A stretch of DNA of 64,000 nt from Morella rubra (GCA_003952965.2 CM025850.1:21354615-21418614); one strand, 5' to 3'; counted from the stretch's first letter, positions 49,801 to 63,022 are shown. Notes: a model not told the origin generated them from the sequence alone. Program-made: numbers and translations.

Positions 49801-52800
49801 ACATGTGTCGACACCATTAACCAGAAGAGATTTTCTTCTACAAGGAGGTGTCATTTTCACTCCAAATCTTTGTTAAACACCTACAATGAACAATATTGAC
49901 CTTTTAACTTATTAAAAGGTGTTAGGGAATATATAAAGACTTTTGAAGATAGAGATTTTCAATTCTTTTGAAATATATCTTCAGTAAATGTGGATTGACA
50001 AGATTATAATTTAAATTCCTTCAAAGCTAGTATATAGAGTTTGTTATCAACAAAATAAAAAAAAAAGATTGTTTTAAAAAATAACCTTGGGCTAACAATA
50101 TATGTTAAACACAATATTCGAAAAATACCAACACAAGTAAAATAAAGATAACATAGAAAAAGTCTATCTTGCTCATGGTGATGAGTCTAACTGCTTTAAT
50201 AATTTTTACATTTCTTGCTCTAGCCGCATCTCCATCTGTAGTCGTACCATGTTGGTACATTAACACGAACAAGGCTTCTAATTTTGGAAGAGAATCGAGC
50301 AACACTTACTCCCTCGCCACCTGCCAATTCTCAAGAATGAGCACTTGAACCTTCTCATTAGATCGTGCCTTTTCTAGACCTAATGTCCAAGTCCGCTGTT
50401 ACCTGTGTCTTGCACCGAAGGTGGCTATCTATAAATTAAACTGATAACATAAATTATGTCATATAAAATAACAAACATAAAGAAATAGGTATATACACGT
50501 ACATGCGCAACTACTCTGAACTGTATTGATAGAAAATGATCCAATCTTTAGCATTGGAGAAGGTGATCTAATCTCTTACCCCGTCGGCAATACAACTCAT
50601 GCAGACTGAATAGGTGGCTGACCATTAGACGACACTGATAGTGTATAAGGTACTATCGGTCTAGAGCGTGCACGTTTGCTGCCAATCATCATTGACTATA
50701 TACATGAATGAAAACATTTAAACACAATAACACACAATAATTTTGTAAATATGCACCAATCGTCATCAGAGTCGTTTAATGACGACATAAGTCTAACATT
50801 AAGTTGCCTCTTACAACCAAAACCTCAATCTTCGTTTATCCTTCTAATGCTCTAATATTTCTAAATTCTAGTTACGACATCCATCTCGGTCATGTTGTCA
50901 CACCAATATTGGTAATTTCGTAGGAAAATTTATTGTACCATTAGGTATAATGATGTGAACCTCGCCAAGAATAACGAGACCCAACAACGAAAGGGAATCC
51001 AAGATCGTTCTAGGACTGATTCGAATGGAAGACCTCGACCCGTTGTTTATGAAAACAAGAACCTCGGTATAAGGAAGACGCCACAAACGGTGATGGAAAT
51101 TCCGTTTGATAAGTCAAGTTGAACGCCACGGGAAATCCCGATAAGTTCGAGAAGTTCTTCAAAGAACCAAAGAGAATTAATCCTCACAATTTTGATTAAA
51201 CAATGACTGCCGAATTACAAAGCAAAGGCTCCTATTTAAAGGCTAAATGTTACAAGGAAAATAACCCTAACAAGGAAAAAAAGCTAATAACACGAAAAAA
51301 GAAACAGCTAAGGAAATAACTAACACGCCGAACAAACTAAAAGGCAAAAGTTAAAAGGCCACAAGCGAAAGGAAGAAATGCCTCAAAAAAGGGTGCCTAG
51401 AATAGAGATCCTTCTGCAAGTCTTTCCAACTTGAAGCTGATTTTGGAGCTAGCTTAGAATAGAATAGAGATCCTTCTAGAACTTGAATCAAATTGACAAT
51501 CCTTTGTGGTTCACGTGGATCTTGTTCAATGGGCCTCCATGAATTTGCTTGAGCCCATGCCTCTTGAATTAGCCCGTTGAGTAACTCTTTAAACCTCTTG
51601 GCTCGTGCCCTCGTAACCGGCCCAATGGGAACTTGAATTGGGTCCTTCGACAATGCTCCTTGATTTCCATCAGGTATTCTGGCGCACCAATTAGCGTATG
51701 TGAGTACACACACTAGTAGATTGGATACAGAGTTGCGATACCCCAATTGTAATAGTACCCCCTAAGAACTAAGGGTATTATGCCTGGCTTTTTTTGTATA
51801 TGTTAGTATTCGAAATCATCCAAACATAACGTTTTCATTCAAAACGGTCTACACAGTAATGTACCTGAATGGTTGATAATCGTTTGAAATTAAACGACGG
51901 GCACAAAATTCAGAATTCTAAGTGTTCAAACGATAGTAGACGAATACCAGATTTATGTTTCCCAATGTTCAAATAGTAACAGACAAACACCAGATATATG
52001 TTTTCCAATGTTAGAACGACTGGGTACGATTAGGAATCATAACGTAAAAAGATTCGAGAACAAAACCCATAACCCGAAAAATACCCCAAAATGCTAAAAA
52101 AAAAAATTAACCAATCAACATACCCATCAGCCTAGCATACAATGTGACTACATTAACACCTCACCAACATCAAACCATCATGTTTTTCATCCAAAATTCA
52201 AAATTCAACTGAAAATATACATTTACAAAACTAAAAAAATACCCAAATGAAATTAAATGATTCTTTCCTCTAATTGAATGTAAGCTATTCTCCTTTATTT
52301 TAGTCATACAAAAAAAAGCAACAAACGGTTAAAAAAAGTTAAAGCCCAAACCAAAAAGTACATGTTTGCATACTTACTCAAAAACGCCATTCAACTCTCT
52401 TAGAAACACTAATCCTTCTCTTCAATAACAATTGATGGCCTCTTTTGGGCATTCCTCAAAACTTCATTCACTTTTTTTTTTTTCAGATTCACAATACAAC
52501 ATAGAAAAGGTACCTACAACCGTTTGAACCAAAACACACTAAAATAAAAAGATGCAAAATTTGGCACGCAGCCCACTCACGTATGAACTGAAAGTGTGTG
52601 TGAAGATCGATTGGAGTTTCAGCAAAAATGAGAATTTATTGATCCTTGAAATCAAAGCAACCCAAGCGTCCTACTTCCTTCGGAGTCACACACACAGTTC
52701 TTGAGAGACTCAGTCAGGAATTGTGTTTGCAACAGACAGTATAACAGGCCACTGCTGGAGGTCATTTGAACCTCCGACCAGATCATTTGGAACATGTAGA

Positions 52801-55800
52801 GTAGGAGGTCCAAAGGCTGTTGTTGGGTGACCATCAGCATGATGCTTTCCAGAAAGGAAGAATGTTGCATTGGTACAGAGACAACGATATCAGGTACTGG
52901 TTCTCCCTGAAAAAATCTGAAAGACCTCCACTATTGGCACGATATCAGCTACCTTAGTGGTTGGGTAGAATGATGTCAACCTAGACCATCACAAAAATCC
53001 CCATGGACAATAAAAAAAACATGACTCTTCGTCAATGTCCACCTCCAACAATGCTTCATAGAAGTTTCGCAAAAAAAGGCTCCAACCATAGTGGGTGAAA
53101 ATCTATAGCATCGTACGATCTTGGAATCAGTAGTCCCCCAAGTCAAAGAGGAGTATCGATCACTCCACCATGACAACGCTGGCATGGATGTTGTCTCGAC
53201 ATTTCGCCACAGTCATTGAGCGGAATTCATAAACCTGGGTTTGCAAGGAACAGGACAACGCTCGTGAGTGCTTTGATATCTTCAAAATATGCAAAATACT
53301 TTCGAATGGATTAGAACGGTATAGAATGAGAAATGAACAGTATCCAACGGCATCGTACGAATTCATAAATTTGATAATACCGTTCTTTGGTGTCTCCTAA
53401 AACACCATGTTGAAACCAACGTCTGAACAGTTGAAACTAAAACGCATAGCTGAGATACCATTTGAACTGTATGACAAGGTGTCTGAATGCTATCTCCCAA
53501 ACTGATCGTTTGGGTTTACCATCCAAACGGTTGAACCAAAATAGTGCGGATAATCTAAATCCATCCGAACATGCTATATAAACATCTGGATAGTGTGTCT
53601 TGAAACAAACTGTTGACAAACCATTTGAACGGTTTATACTAAAATACAAAATTTGGCTACCGTCCGAACAACCTAACAAGGCTTCCGAATGATATCTGCT
53701 AAATGGATCGTTTAGTTTTGCCATCTAAACGGTAAAATGAAAATGGTGCAGATAAATTAAGTGCATTCGAATGCTGTAAACAATTTCAATTTGTGGCCGA
53801 GTTGACTTGGTCATGAAAACCGGTTACAAAGAACTAATCAATCCTACATACAACTACCACGACACTCAAAACATATTCTCAAAAACTTTACTATCTTATG
53901 AAACACAATTTATAAAAGTTTGAGGCCAAATGGACCGTTAAAAACATGCAAAAGTAAAATATTTATCAAACTAAAACTTTTTCACAAAACTAACCAACAC
54001 ACATATTTAAACAACTAAAAGAGACCAAAAACTGACATGGAGTATGGGAATCTCGATGGCAAGGTAGATTGCTTTGGAAATGGGAATTTGATGGTGAATT
54101 GAGAGAGTTTTCAAGTGTTTTTGAGAGTTTTGTAAGAAATGAGACTGGGGCTCCATTTTCATGTATTTGACATGCCGTTCGAAATTTGTTTAAACCATTC
54201 TAAAGGTACGTGGCTGACATGGCACCTCCTTATACCGTTTGAATGGGTAACTATACCGTCCGAACCGGAAAGTATACATTCCAAATGGGAGAAATACTGT
54301 ACGTAACCGGTGTCTCTTCGCATATTGTCCTCAAGAATTATGGAACCAAATGGAAGGTTTGTGCAAAAATTCTAAAGATTTTTTGTATACCGTGCGAACG
54401 TTATATGTTACCATTTGGATGGTTTGCACGTGAAAATTTTCAAAGTTCGTGACTATTCATTTTTTGTCCGAATGGTTATGCTTACCATTCAAACGATTAC
54501 AACGGCAAATGGGACGTGCTGACATGACGTACGCACATTAATAGCAGCATGTAGGTATATTGTTTGAACGGTTATTTTTAACATCAGAATAGTATTCCCT
54601 TTTTGGGACGGAAGAATGTTGTGTTGCGTTTAATAAGCACACTGTTCGAATGTTATTTCACGTGAGAATGGTTTGGCACTTTCGAGACATGCGTACGTCC
54701 TCTCATCCCAAGAAATAGATACCGCGTTCGAACGGTTTAGCTAGGATAGAGGCAACCGTCCCAAAAGGTCAAAAAAAATTTGGGATAGAATTTATTGTTT
54801 GTCCCCAAAAATACAGATATTTTTTAGAAAGGCATAAATCTGTCCCAAAAAAATGAAGATTTTGTTTTAGAATGCACTGTAGTTGGACGCAAGCAATAAA
54901 ATTCAAAATGGCGAAATTAACCTATGCAATTATTCGTTGTTTTTTAGAATTCTAGGCAGTGATTTTATTCTTCACAGAACCGGCCAAGCAGGTGATTATT
55001 AAGTTTCCCTTATTTTTAAGTCAATCCTCAAGTAAGATCCTTGTAAAGAGATATAGCCATATCGATACAATATTTTTTCTTTGGGAGTTGTGATTGTGCA
55101 ATGGGTAACATTATAATTGTCAGAATTATGTTTTATTTTTCTTAGCTTTTTAATTTATTTTGAAGCTGGGCATGTCAAGTGCGACTGAGACCATGTGTGG
55201 GCAAGCATTCGGGGCTGGACAGTACCACATGATGGGTATTTACTTGCAACGTTCATGGATTGTTGTGGCTATTACAACAACAACACTGCTCCCTCTTTTT
55301 GTCTTCTCATGTCCCCTATTTAGATCCCTGGGTGAGGAAGAAGAGATATCGATAGCATCTGAAGCTATCTCCCTTTGGTTCATTCCCGGCATCTATTCCT
55401 ATGTTTTTTCCTCGACAATCCAGATGTACTTACAAGCACAACTTAAAAATCTGATTGTCGGATGGCTATCTGCTGCATCATTTTTACTTCAAGTGCTTTT
55501 ATCTATGGTATTCGTCAGCATACTCGGCTTAGGGGTTCCTGGTGCCATGGTGGCGTTCAACATATCCAGTTGGTTATTGGTCATTGGAGAGTTCGTCTAC
55601 ATTTTTGGTGGTTGGTGCCCAAATACCTGGAATGGATTCACGGCAGCAGCCTTCATAGATATTTGGCCTGTATTGAAGTTGTCAATATCCTCTGGTGTGA
55701 TGCTTTGGTACGTAATTCCACGTCCTTTTCATAATGATTTCAACTTTTGCTATGTTTTTTCCTTTATATATATGTACATTATCTAGCAATCAATGAGCAC

Positions 55801-58800
55801 TTCTGGAAGGACAAATTCAATTTTAGAAAGATTTTTGGTGAGGCAGAGAAGCTAAATAGAGCATATCCAATAGCATGCGTATATGCTATAGTAATAGGTT
55901 TATATTGTTAAGAATGTTATATATGTTGCCCTAATCAAGTGCATTGCAATGCAGTATTCCATGTAAAACAAGTTAATTCCTGATTGCTTCTTCCATAAAC
56001 AGGTTAAATTGACCTCTGTAACCCACCCGTTGCATAATTGTCAAAGTCGTTGTATTGATTTCTTTTGTTTATCTCCAATAGTTTAGAGCTGTGGTACTAT
56101 GCTGTCCTAGTTCTGCTGGCTGGATATATGAAAAATGCGATGGTTGCTATCGCAGCATTCTCCATCTGGTACGATTTATTGCTTTTTCGTTATTTGTTTT
56201 CTTTTGCTGTTCAATTTATTTGAAAGAGTCAATTAATAGATGCCTTGTGTTTCTTAGGAATCTACGAAAGCTTCAATAACTAAAAGATCAATTTAGTTTT
56301 TTTTTCTTTTTGTAGCCTCAATATATGTCAATGGGAGTTTATGATATTCCTTGGATTATTAGGTGCCACAAGGTATATGTCTTTTATCCAAATCTACTTT
56401 GCCTTTAGTCTCTCTGTTATATATATAATTTCTCCTCCAAATTTACTCCTCTTGCTATATATTTTGACAGTGTGCGTGTATCAAATGAGCTCGGGAGAGG
56501 AAATGCTAAAGCTGCACTGTTTTCCATTAAAGTCATCCTCAGTACTTCAATTTGTCTTGGAGTGGTTTGCTGGGTCTTATGTTTAGTTTTTGGGAATCAA
56601 ATTTCATACTTGTTTACAAGTGATGAAGAGGTTGCGGAAGCTGTTTCAAGTCTCTCTACCCTTCTTGCTTTCTCTATGTTACTAAATAGTGTTCAACCAA
56701 TACTTACAGGTGAGCAATATTTAACTAAGGAAGCATATAACCTATACGAAGAAGAACATGTTTATCAAAGACTAACATGTAATTACTTCTTGCCCTCAGG
56801 TGTGGCCATTGGTGCTGGTTTACAAAGTTCCGTTGCAATTATAAACATCTGCAGCTATTATGTGTTTGGCATACCAATAGGACTTTTGCTTGGCTACGTG
56901 GTTCATCTTCACGTAAAGGTAATATCTTATCCATCAAAGTTGAGTAAAGGCGTTATAATGCTCAAGTAGTTCAGCTTCAGAGTTATAAGTTATTCCCTTA
57001 TTTCCTACTCCATTTTTGTTAAAGAAAAAAAAAAACAAGGGATATTCAATACACTTTCCACCCTTGAACTATAAAGAGTTTGACACATTAGACCTTCCAA
57101 CTATCGATGTTAGACATTTTGCATCTTTCGTCTCAAGATCATATCTCCGATGACTTAATGAATGACGACAATTAATATTTTCAACATATACAAACTCGGT
57201 CAAGGGCATTATCATCAGTTTGATCTACAAATTTGTGATAGGATACAAAGCATCTAAAATCAGTAGTTGGAAGGTGCAATACGTCAAAGTTTGTAGTTTA
57301 GGGTGCACTGTCAAAGCTCGTAGTTTAGGATATATTTATGGGTGAAAAGTGTAATTATCTCAAAAAGAAATAAAAAAAAAAAAAAGCGCACCTGATTATG
57401 GACTCCCCACTCTTGCCCTACCAATTTTGACTTGGTGACATATGCCATATCATTTTTTTTAGGGAAAAATACACTTTTTGCCCCCTAACTATTGAGATAC
57501 TAGCACTTTGCACCCTTTATTATAAATTTGGTGAGATTTCGCCTCCGAACTACTACCTACTTATAGATTGCACTCCGACGTCAGGATTTTCAATAGTTTG
57601 GACAGAAAAGCATGCACGTGACACGCACATGACTCATGGTGACATTTTATGCCATTTCTACCTATTGAGAAAAAATACATTTTTTGCCCCCTAACTATTG
57701 GGATATTGGCACTTTGTACCTCATATTACCAATTTGGTGACATTTTCCCCCCAACTACCACCTACTTACAGATTGCACCTTGACATTAGGATTTTCGTCA
57801 TTTTGGATGGAAAAGCGTGCACGTGACATATATGTGAGTCATGGTGACATTTTATGCCCATTTTCACCCTTGTTGCACGAGAGTGAATATAATTGGCCTG
57901 AAACCTTCTGAAAATCTTCATTTTGCCCTGTACAAGTGAACAAAACTGAGCTCATTGACATTGCCAAGTTCAAATTGCTACTGTGGTGTTGAAGCATCTT
58001 TGAAGACATCATTTGCTGAAGCTAATTTGGACATTGCTGGTTTAACTGCGTTGATTATATGGTAATTTTGTGAGTACATATAAAATGTCTTCCATTTATG
58101 TCACTGACAAAGTAACTTGTTTTGTGATGTAGTTCCGCAAATCTTTTAGGTATTTCTCTTAGTACGACCTTGAGATGTGCTATTGTGGTAGGAGAGTGTT
58201 GAGACGACTATGAGAGCTGTCATACCCCGAGCTTTTGTTTTACATTACTTGAACTTTTTTATTGAAAAAAAATAAGTTTTGGTTTAGTAGTGCATTAGGG
58301 ATTATTAGTGAATTAGAGTATATACGTGGTGATTTGGAGATAAAATTAATATTTATTCTATTAGTTTCAAAACCTTGATTAGAGTCTGATTTAATGAGAT
58401 TTGGAGTTCATAAGTGACCAATCTTTTATTCAGGATGTTGAGATATACCTTTTGAGCCAATTTATTTTTGAAAGCCAGTAGGATGGGTTTTTGTCAAAAA
58501 TCATAACACGGGATTTTTATTCAACTAGTAGGTTGGTTGTTTATCCATTAAGGTACATTTCAATTTCGGAGACATTCTATTTTTTGGAAGCTAATAGGAT
58601 GATTTATGAACATTGTTGGATAATTGAGGGAACTTAGCAACTAAGTCTTGAAAAGTTAGTCACTAAGCTAGATAATTTAGGCAGTCGTAGATGAAGACTC
58701 TTTTAGGCTAAGAAGCACGAGGAAGCAATGTTAAGAAGCACAAGAAAGCAAGGCTAAACCTAAGGGAGCTCGAGGTGTCAGACACTGGGAGAATTGGCCA

Positions 58801-59310
58801 AGACTCGCCATGGCTACATGGTGAATTTCGGCCATAGCCTTGTTGTGTAGCTGCTAAAGGGTGTTAGGTGTCAAAGGGAGGAGAACATAGCTTCACGACC
58901 CACCTTAGCTAGTCTAGATAATCCGGAATTTTTTTGGGGGGATTGTTGTTCTCATATATGCTAATGTTTTTGTTTACTTGTTCAGGGTTTGTGGATTGGG
59001 ATGATATGTGGAGTACTAATGCAAACAATTGTGCTTTCCTTCATGATATGGAGATTAGATTGGAGTGAACAGGTAACTTTAGAAGTATATACATCAAGTC
59101 TCAATGATTAATTGATATCAATGGAGCTAACTATCATGTTGTCACATGCATTCTTACCATGACCAATTGCCCTCTATGCCTCTAAATAAAGTAACTAGGT
59201 CTTATCATATGCTATTGCAGGTTAAAAAAGCATATGAACGTCTCCATCGATGGATTTTGGAGTCATCGATCGAATCTAATCAAATCTTGCCTAGTTCCAT
59301 TTCAATTTAG
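46807..59310 (+). CDS. DTX27-like: MATE family transporter (DETOXIFICATION, DTX27-like)
   Basis: A multidrug and toxic compound extrusion transporter: a proton-coupled exporter of small organic molecules in the plasma or vacuolar membrane (family knowledge; substrate unknown). Eight coding exons join in frame: 46807-47052, 55166-55707, 56082-56168, 56316-56372, 56471-56709, 56800-56918, 58986-59072 and 59221-59310, giving 488 residues, the normal length. A short charged N-terminus leads into the first MatE repeat (FPSILSRVTSFGMLVMTQLF), then the signature SSATETMCGQAFGAGQYHMM and YLQRSWIV, the loop GEFVYIFGGWCPNTWNGF, the second repeat (RVSNELGRGNAKAALFSIKV) and a C-terminal pair of helices. 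No stop or shift is seen in any exon. The clade guess (DTX27-like) rests on remembered family features. Introns 1 (8.1 kb) and 6 (2.07 kb) are swollen by mobile elements. Confidence 0.92.
47094..47559. mobile_element. Mutator-like MITE in MATE intron 1
   Basis: GGGGTAATATCG at the left is mirrored by an inverted GTGGTAATGTCATT at the right, and inner phrases are also inverted (for example, a phrase about GACCGAAATGCCCCTCCAAG). Flanks are TTTTTAATA (47085-47093) and TTTTTCTTA (47560-47568), a 9-bp duplication with two mismatches, which suits an old Mutator-like insertion. Confidence 0.7.
48851..50097 (-). mobile_element. Solo LTR, nested in the CACTA-like element
   Basis: In element orientation (minus strand) it begins TGTTAGCCCAAGG and ends in AACTTGGACTCACA. 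The inner end includes the CAATTCACCCCCTCTTGAGT phrase common in plant LTRs. Flanks are ATATT (48846-48850) and ATATA (50098-50102), a 5-bp duplication with one mismatch. The interior has four or five copies of a roughly 60-bp unit with GTGTTGACACCATCAAAAC. It is the same family as 19709-21000. Confidence 0.8.
50930..51746 (-). mobile_element. Ty3/gypsy fragment: polyprotein end and LTR
   Basis: On the minus strand the frame 51746-51351 carries GPVTRARAKRFKELLNGLIQ and then WRPIEQDPREPQRIVNLIQV, the same polyprotein tail as at 24010. An LTR-like stretch follows to about 50930. Both copies share CCTAGAACGATCTTGG-type LTR text, in opposite directions. No other domains are present, so it is truncated. 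Confidence 0.75.
52650..53160 (-). pseudogene. Plant transposon protein remnant inside the CACTA-like element
   Basis: The minus strand contains HYGWSLFLRNFYEALLEVDI (about 53050-53110) and, further on, TQQQPLDLLLYMFQMIWSEV with a following LLQTQFLTE (52750-52830). The last two match the better preserved copy at 62210-62626, which has GYVVDLPLYVFLTLWFEAK and then LLTQFL. This is the plant transposon-associated domain (the PF20167-like family, assigned from memory). Frames are broken. Confidence 0.6.
56919..58985 (+). other. DTX27-like: MATE intron 6 with mobile-element content
   Basis: A MITE-like inverted pair lies at about 57045-57350. A direct repeat of about 200 bp occurs at 57464-57640 and 57663-57870. 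TGTCATACCCCGAGC at 58218 looks like the start of a gypsy LTR whose right end I could not fix. The next MATE exon starts at 58986 after CTTGTTCAG. Confidence 0.6.
57464..57870 (+). repeat. Direct repeat of about 200 bp, two copies
   Basis: Both copies begin with a GGGAAAAATACA/GAAAAAATACATTTTT phrase followed by TTTGCCCCCTAACTATTG. They go on to TTGGTGA, the AACTAC-ACCTACTTA phrase, and end in TGAGTCATGGTGACATTTTATGCC-like text. They differ by scattered substitutions, so the duplication is older than the 153-bp one at 4.6 kb. Confidence 0.8.
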
Positions 59311-60766
59311 GTGCATCATTAATGTTCTATAATAAATTTCTTAAGTACTATATCCCTCTTGTGAGTAAATTATATTCCACTATTTCAAGATTTTATGAAT
59401 TTTTTGTACACAAACTATTATCATGATGTATACAAGGCCTTTTATTTATAGCTTTGCTTTGAATAAATGTATACTCTTCCTCGATGGATTAGAATATATT
59501 GACTTCTATATTATTGTCATTAGCTGTATCAATTAGCTAGTCTTGTAGTAATTACAATGTTGAGTGATGCCATATTAAATGAAAAAACATAATTGTACAC
59601 GTCATGAAAATCAGTGCAAACGTCTCTAATACCAGTTCGCACGGAGTGAATTTCTGTGTCAAAATGTAATTTTGTAAGCAGATTCATCGTCTGCACGCTA
59701 ATAAACAATGTGCACACTTATTGTTTCCTAAGAAAAAAGAAATTGCCACGAATATACTGTGTTAACGGCTCCAGAACGTGCAGACATTGCTTAAATAGGA
59801 CGTGAGGACGATGGAGTTAAGTTCGATGTTTTGCAATGGTAAAATGTGCAGATGTTTATTTAGTGTGTGCGGACGTGTAACATATAGCGGACATCCAGAT
59901 ATTATTAATGCGTCCGAACTGCTCTAAATTATAATAGGTAATACTCAAATTTAATTTATTTAATTATGCATTTAATATTAAAACACTATATTAAATATAA
60001 GATAAAATTAATAATGGTCTACAAATATCTAACCGACATAATAGTAAATAAAATACATAATCAAAATCAAGTACATAATATAAAATAACTGTTTGTAGAA
60101 ATACCAAACGAGAAACATAATTATAAAGTCTAGTACAAGCAGGAGACTAACAAAGCATAAGTAAATAATAACGAAAATACATAAACTAGAGACTAGTCTG
60201 AATCACAATGACGAACTGGCTCGTCGAGATCTTGTCCAATGGCTTCACGAACATGCTCCAACTGCTCCTCCATAATATCCATCTATTTGATGAGTGTCGG
60301 AACTATATCGGAATAGTATGGAGATCCTGGTGCAACTGGGACACATGTTCTCTCACAGAAAACAGTTCCATCTGCATAGCATTCAGCTCCTCCCTCAGAA
60401 CCCTCTCCGTCAGATCAAAATTAGTCTCCAGAGCGGTCAAGCGGTATGGAGATCCTTGCACAACATATGTGTCGGCTCCACTATCGTCCGCATACTCTCC
60501 CTCAGCTCCACTACCATATTGTCCGCCCAAGCTGGTCGCTCAGTCAATGCCCCGGCCTTGGTGATACTTTTCCCAGAGTGATCCATGGCTAACCTAACAA
60601 AAAACATTCAAACATCAACAAAAACAATCAATGACCAGATCAACATTTATGTACATTACAGATAGTCTAATCCCAAACTGTCCATAACTTGGACAATTCG
60701 GGAATTAACAAAACAAATATTAAATAAACTTCACGCAAAACCGTTTGGATGGATTAACAGTTGTCG
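59311..60766. other. MATE 3' region and start of repeat block
   Basis: The first part is probably the MATE 3' UTR and downstream region. From about 59580 the sequence shows GTTCGCACGG and GTCCGAAC phrases, as in the repeats of the CACTA-like element. On the minus strand, 60303-60530 is a short frame with a coiled-coil-like VLREELNAMQMELFSVREHV; I take it as a fragment of a transposon protein. Confidence 0.45.
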
Positions 60767-61979
60767 CACTACAACAAACAAAAGGATGTCGTTTGTGAAG
60801 AAACATCAGCACGCCATGCAGGCCACTTGAATAGCTTTAATTGCCAGAACACCATTCGGAAGTCTACAATAAAAGTTTGAACTGCGATTGTCGAAGAACA
60901 GACCCTTCGACAATCAGACGCCCACTTACCACTTTAATCCTAAAAACAACCATTTTACATCACATTTTTACAATCAACACCAAACATATTTCTAAACTAC
61001 CAAAAGCATTAAATAAACAATCAAGCAAAACAACATATTTTTACTCAAAACCCACAAAAACCGTAAAACACCGCACCTCTTAAAGTTTCCAAATCACAGA
61101 GATGTACTCCAATCCACCCAAAGTTTGAGCAATCTATGCCTGACCCTCCTCCTCAATGATTCAAATGACTCTTCAAGAAGAAATCCGAGCTAAGACGAAT
61201 TGGAGATAATTTTTATCAGTTTTCGGGAGAGTTACGAATGAACGTACAGTTTCTGGGTTTCGGCCCCTTAACTCCTCGAAACTACGTTCGGACGGTAATA
61301 AGTTACGTTCGGACAGGTTTCCTTAAAAATTTGGCATGAAAATTTACCACCAAGAATTTCGCTGCCATCCAAACTGTTATCCAAAATTTCAAATGCGTCT
61401 GGTCGCTTTTCGAATTAAATACAATAAATTGTTCAAACAAGCCAACGACACCGTTTTACATCCAACTCCACGATGTCGTATTAGAAAATGAACGTCCGGA
61501 CGCCTCATTTAGAATGCAAGAAACCGTTATTGTTAAATAAACGCCATCGTTTATTCAACAAAAATCGTCCGAACAGTTAAAATACATCCGAACGCTACCG
61601 CGAACTGTTACGTAGTACTTGTTTAAGTAAGTATATTGCATATGTAAGATATAAGTTACAGTAAGTACTTGTTACTGTAGTATTTCAAGCATAAGTGTTT
61701 GTGTATTTTATCTTAAATTTTAACATAAGATTATAAATGTTATAATTAATAACATTCTAAGTAACCGATCATGAACATTACAAACCCTCAAAGGTAAATA
61801 TTATACTATTAATAATAATAATAAAAAAAGATAAATATAACCATCATCATAAAACAAAATCAACGTAAATATCCAAAATACAAACCCAAAATAAATATCC
61901 AAAACAAAAATAAAATATGATAATAAATGTCCAAAAATAATAACGTGAGATAAAAATTAAAAGAAAGTCCTAATCATGC

Positions 61980-62626
61980 AACGGACCGGGCTGACTGGAT
62001 CCCTTTCCCATGGATTCGCTCATCTTCCCAAGCTGATCTTCAATGGCGCCCAACCTCCTCGACATCACACACAAGGTGCCCGGAGTGGTAGTGAGGAATG
62101 GCTGCAATCCTCGTCATCTGAGTCTCCATAGAGGAGACATGGGTCCCCAAGTCGACGCACAACTGATGCGTTAGTGAAATAGCAACCTCAACCATCCCCT
62201 TCAAGTCCACTATCTAAGCATCGGCCCATGCAAGTCGCTCCTGATGCATATGGAGAGGGGGCTCTTCCACTTCCTACTACTGTCCGGAAGCAAGACCTGT
62301 TGTTGCCGCCTGAACGCCTTGGAACGACTCAAAGTAGTTTGACAGATCAGACCGATAGGTGCCTTCCTTTCCTCGTCCGGACTATCCATGCAACCCACAC
62401 TATGGAGGAATTGTGTCAAGAGTAGACTATATGGCAACCCAGCAGAAGAAGTGATCTTTGCCTCAAACCAAAGAGTCAGAAAGACATACAGCGGAAGATC
62501 TACAACATATCCTCTAGTCATAGCCAGCATCAACTCGTCTCTCAAAATAGGGCACTCTGTCTTGCAAGCCCTCGACTCGATATCGTAGGCAAAGATGAGG
62601 TGCAGAATACACCTTAAAGGGAGCAT
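61980..62626 (-). pseudogene. Plant transposon protein, C-terminal part
   Basis: The minus-strand frame 62626-62210 starts LPLRCILHLIFAYDIESRAC and has DELMLAMTRGYVVDLPLYVF and LPYSLLLTQFLHSVG. A further segment in another frame (62100-61980) ends MSRRLGAIEDQLGKMSESMG and GKGSSQPGPLHD, then a stop. The first two blocks are the well conserved core of the plant transposon domain; the last is a small coiled coil. Frame changes separate them. Confidence 0.65.
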
Positions 62627-62632
62627 GAACTT

Positions 62633-63022
62633 CTATCTAACAAAGGGTCCAAACAGCACCACGTTCTGGCCCGTGAAAGTACGGAAGATGTTTTCCACAT
62701 CTAGCTTGTTCGCCTTCTCCACTGTAGGGTATGCTCCAATCAAACTCTGCAGCCTCATAAATGCCACTAGGATGTCTGGTGACAACTGAAAAGTCACCCC
62801 GCATACAGTGACAGTCCATAGCATTACTTCAATATCCTTAACATCCAGCAGTACAGTGTAAAACTCCCAGACTAGATCTACAGACGCTATGTCATCTCTC
62901 TTTAGATACCCAATCCAACCTTGGTCATCCATAATGTCGCCAATACTCCGGCCCATATACTTCAGCTCCTCTAAGTCAACAACAGAGACCTCACGCTCTA
63001 CAATAACTGATCGGCTGAGCAT
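62633..63022 (-). pseudogene. Plant transposon protein, N-terminal part
   Basis: The minus-strand frame reads ELKYMGRSIGDIMDDQGWIG, then VDLVWEFYTVLLDVKD and TVTVCGVTFQLSPDILVAFM, the N-terminal half of the plant transposon-associated domain. It is directly upstream of the C-terminal half (62210-62626) but in a different frame, so there is at least one frameshift near 62627-62632. No active product is expected. Confidence 0.65.

Larger units (their letters stand above)
47737..54874. mobile_element. CACTA-like element (about 7.1 kb) in MATE intron 1
   Basis: The left end CACTACAACAAAACTGCTTT followed by TTTGGGACCG is a classic CACTA terminus. The right end near 54840-54874, read inverted, has a degenerate match (TAAAACAAAATCTTCATTTT followed by TTTGGGACAG). 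Both ends are followed by the phrase GTCCCAAAA. The subterminal 1 kb on each side is packed with a short palindromic motif, with copies such as GTTCGAACGGT, CCGTTTGAATGG, CCGTCCGAACC and TTCGAACGGTTTA. Inside, on the minus strand, a decayed plant transposon protein lies at 52650-53160. No recognisable En/Spm transposase is present. Two other retrotransposon pieces are nested within. Confidence 0.75.

Noticed and set aside
53437-53724. Minus-strand frame of 95 codons
   Set aside because: It is the subterminal palindromic repeat array of the CACTA-like element read as protein.
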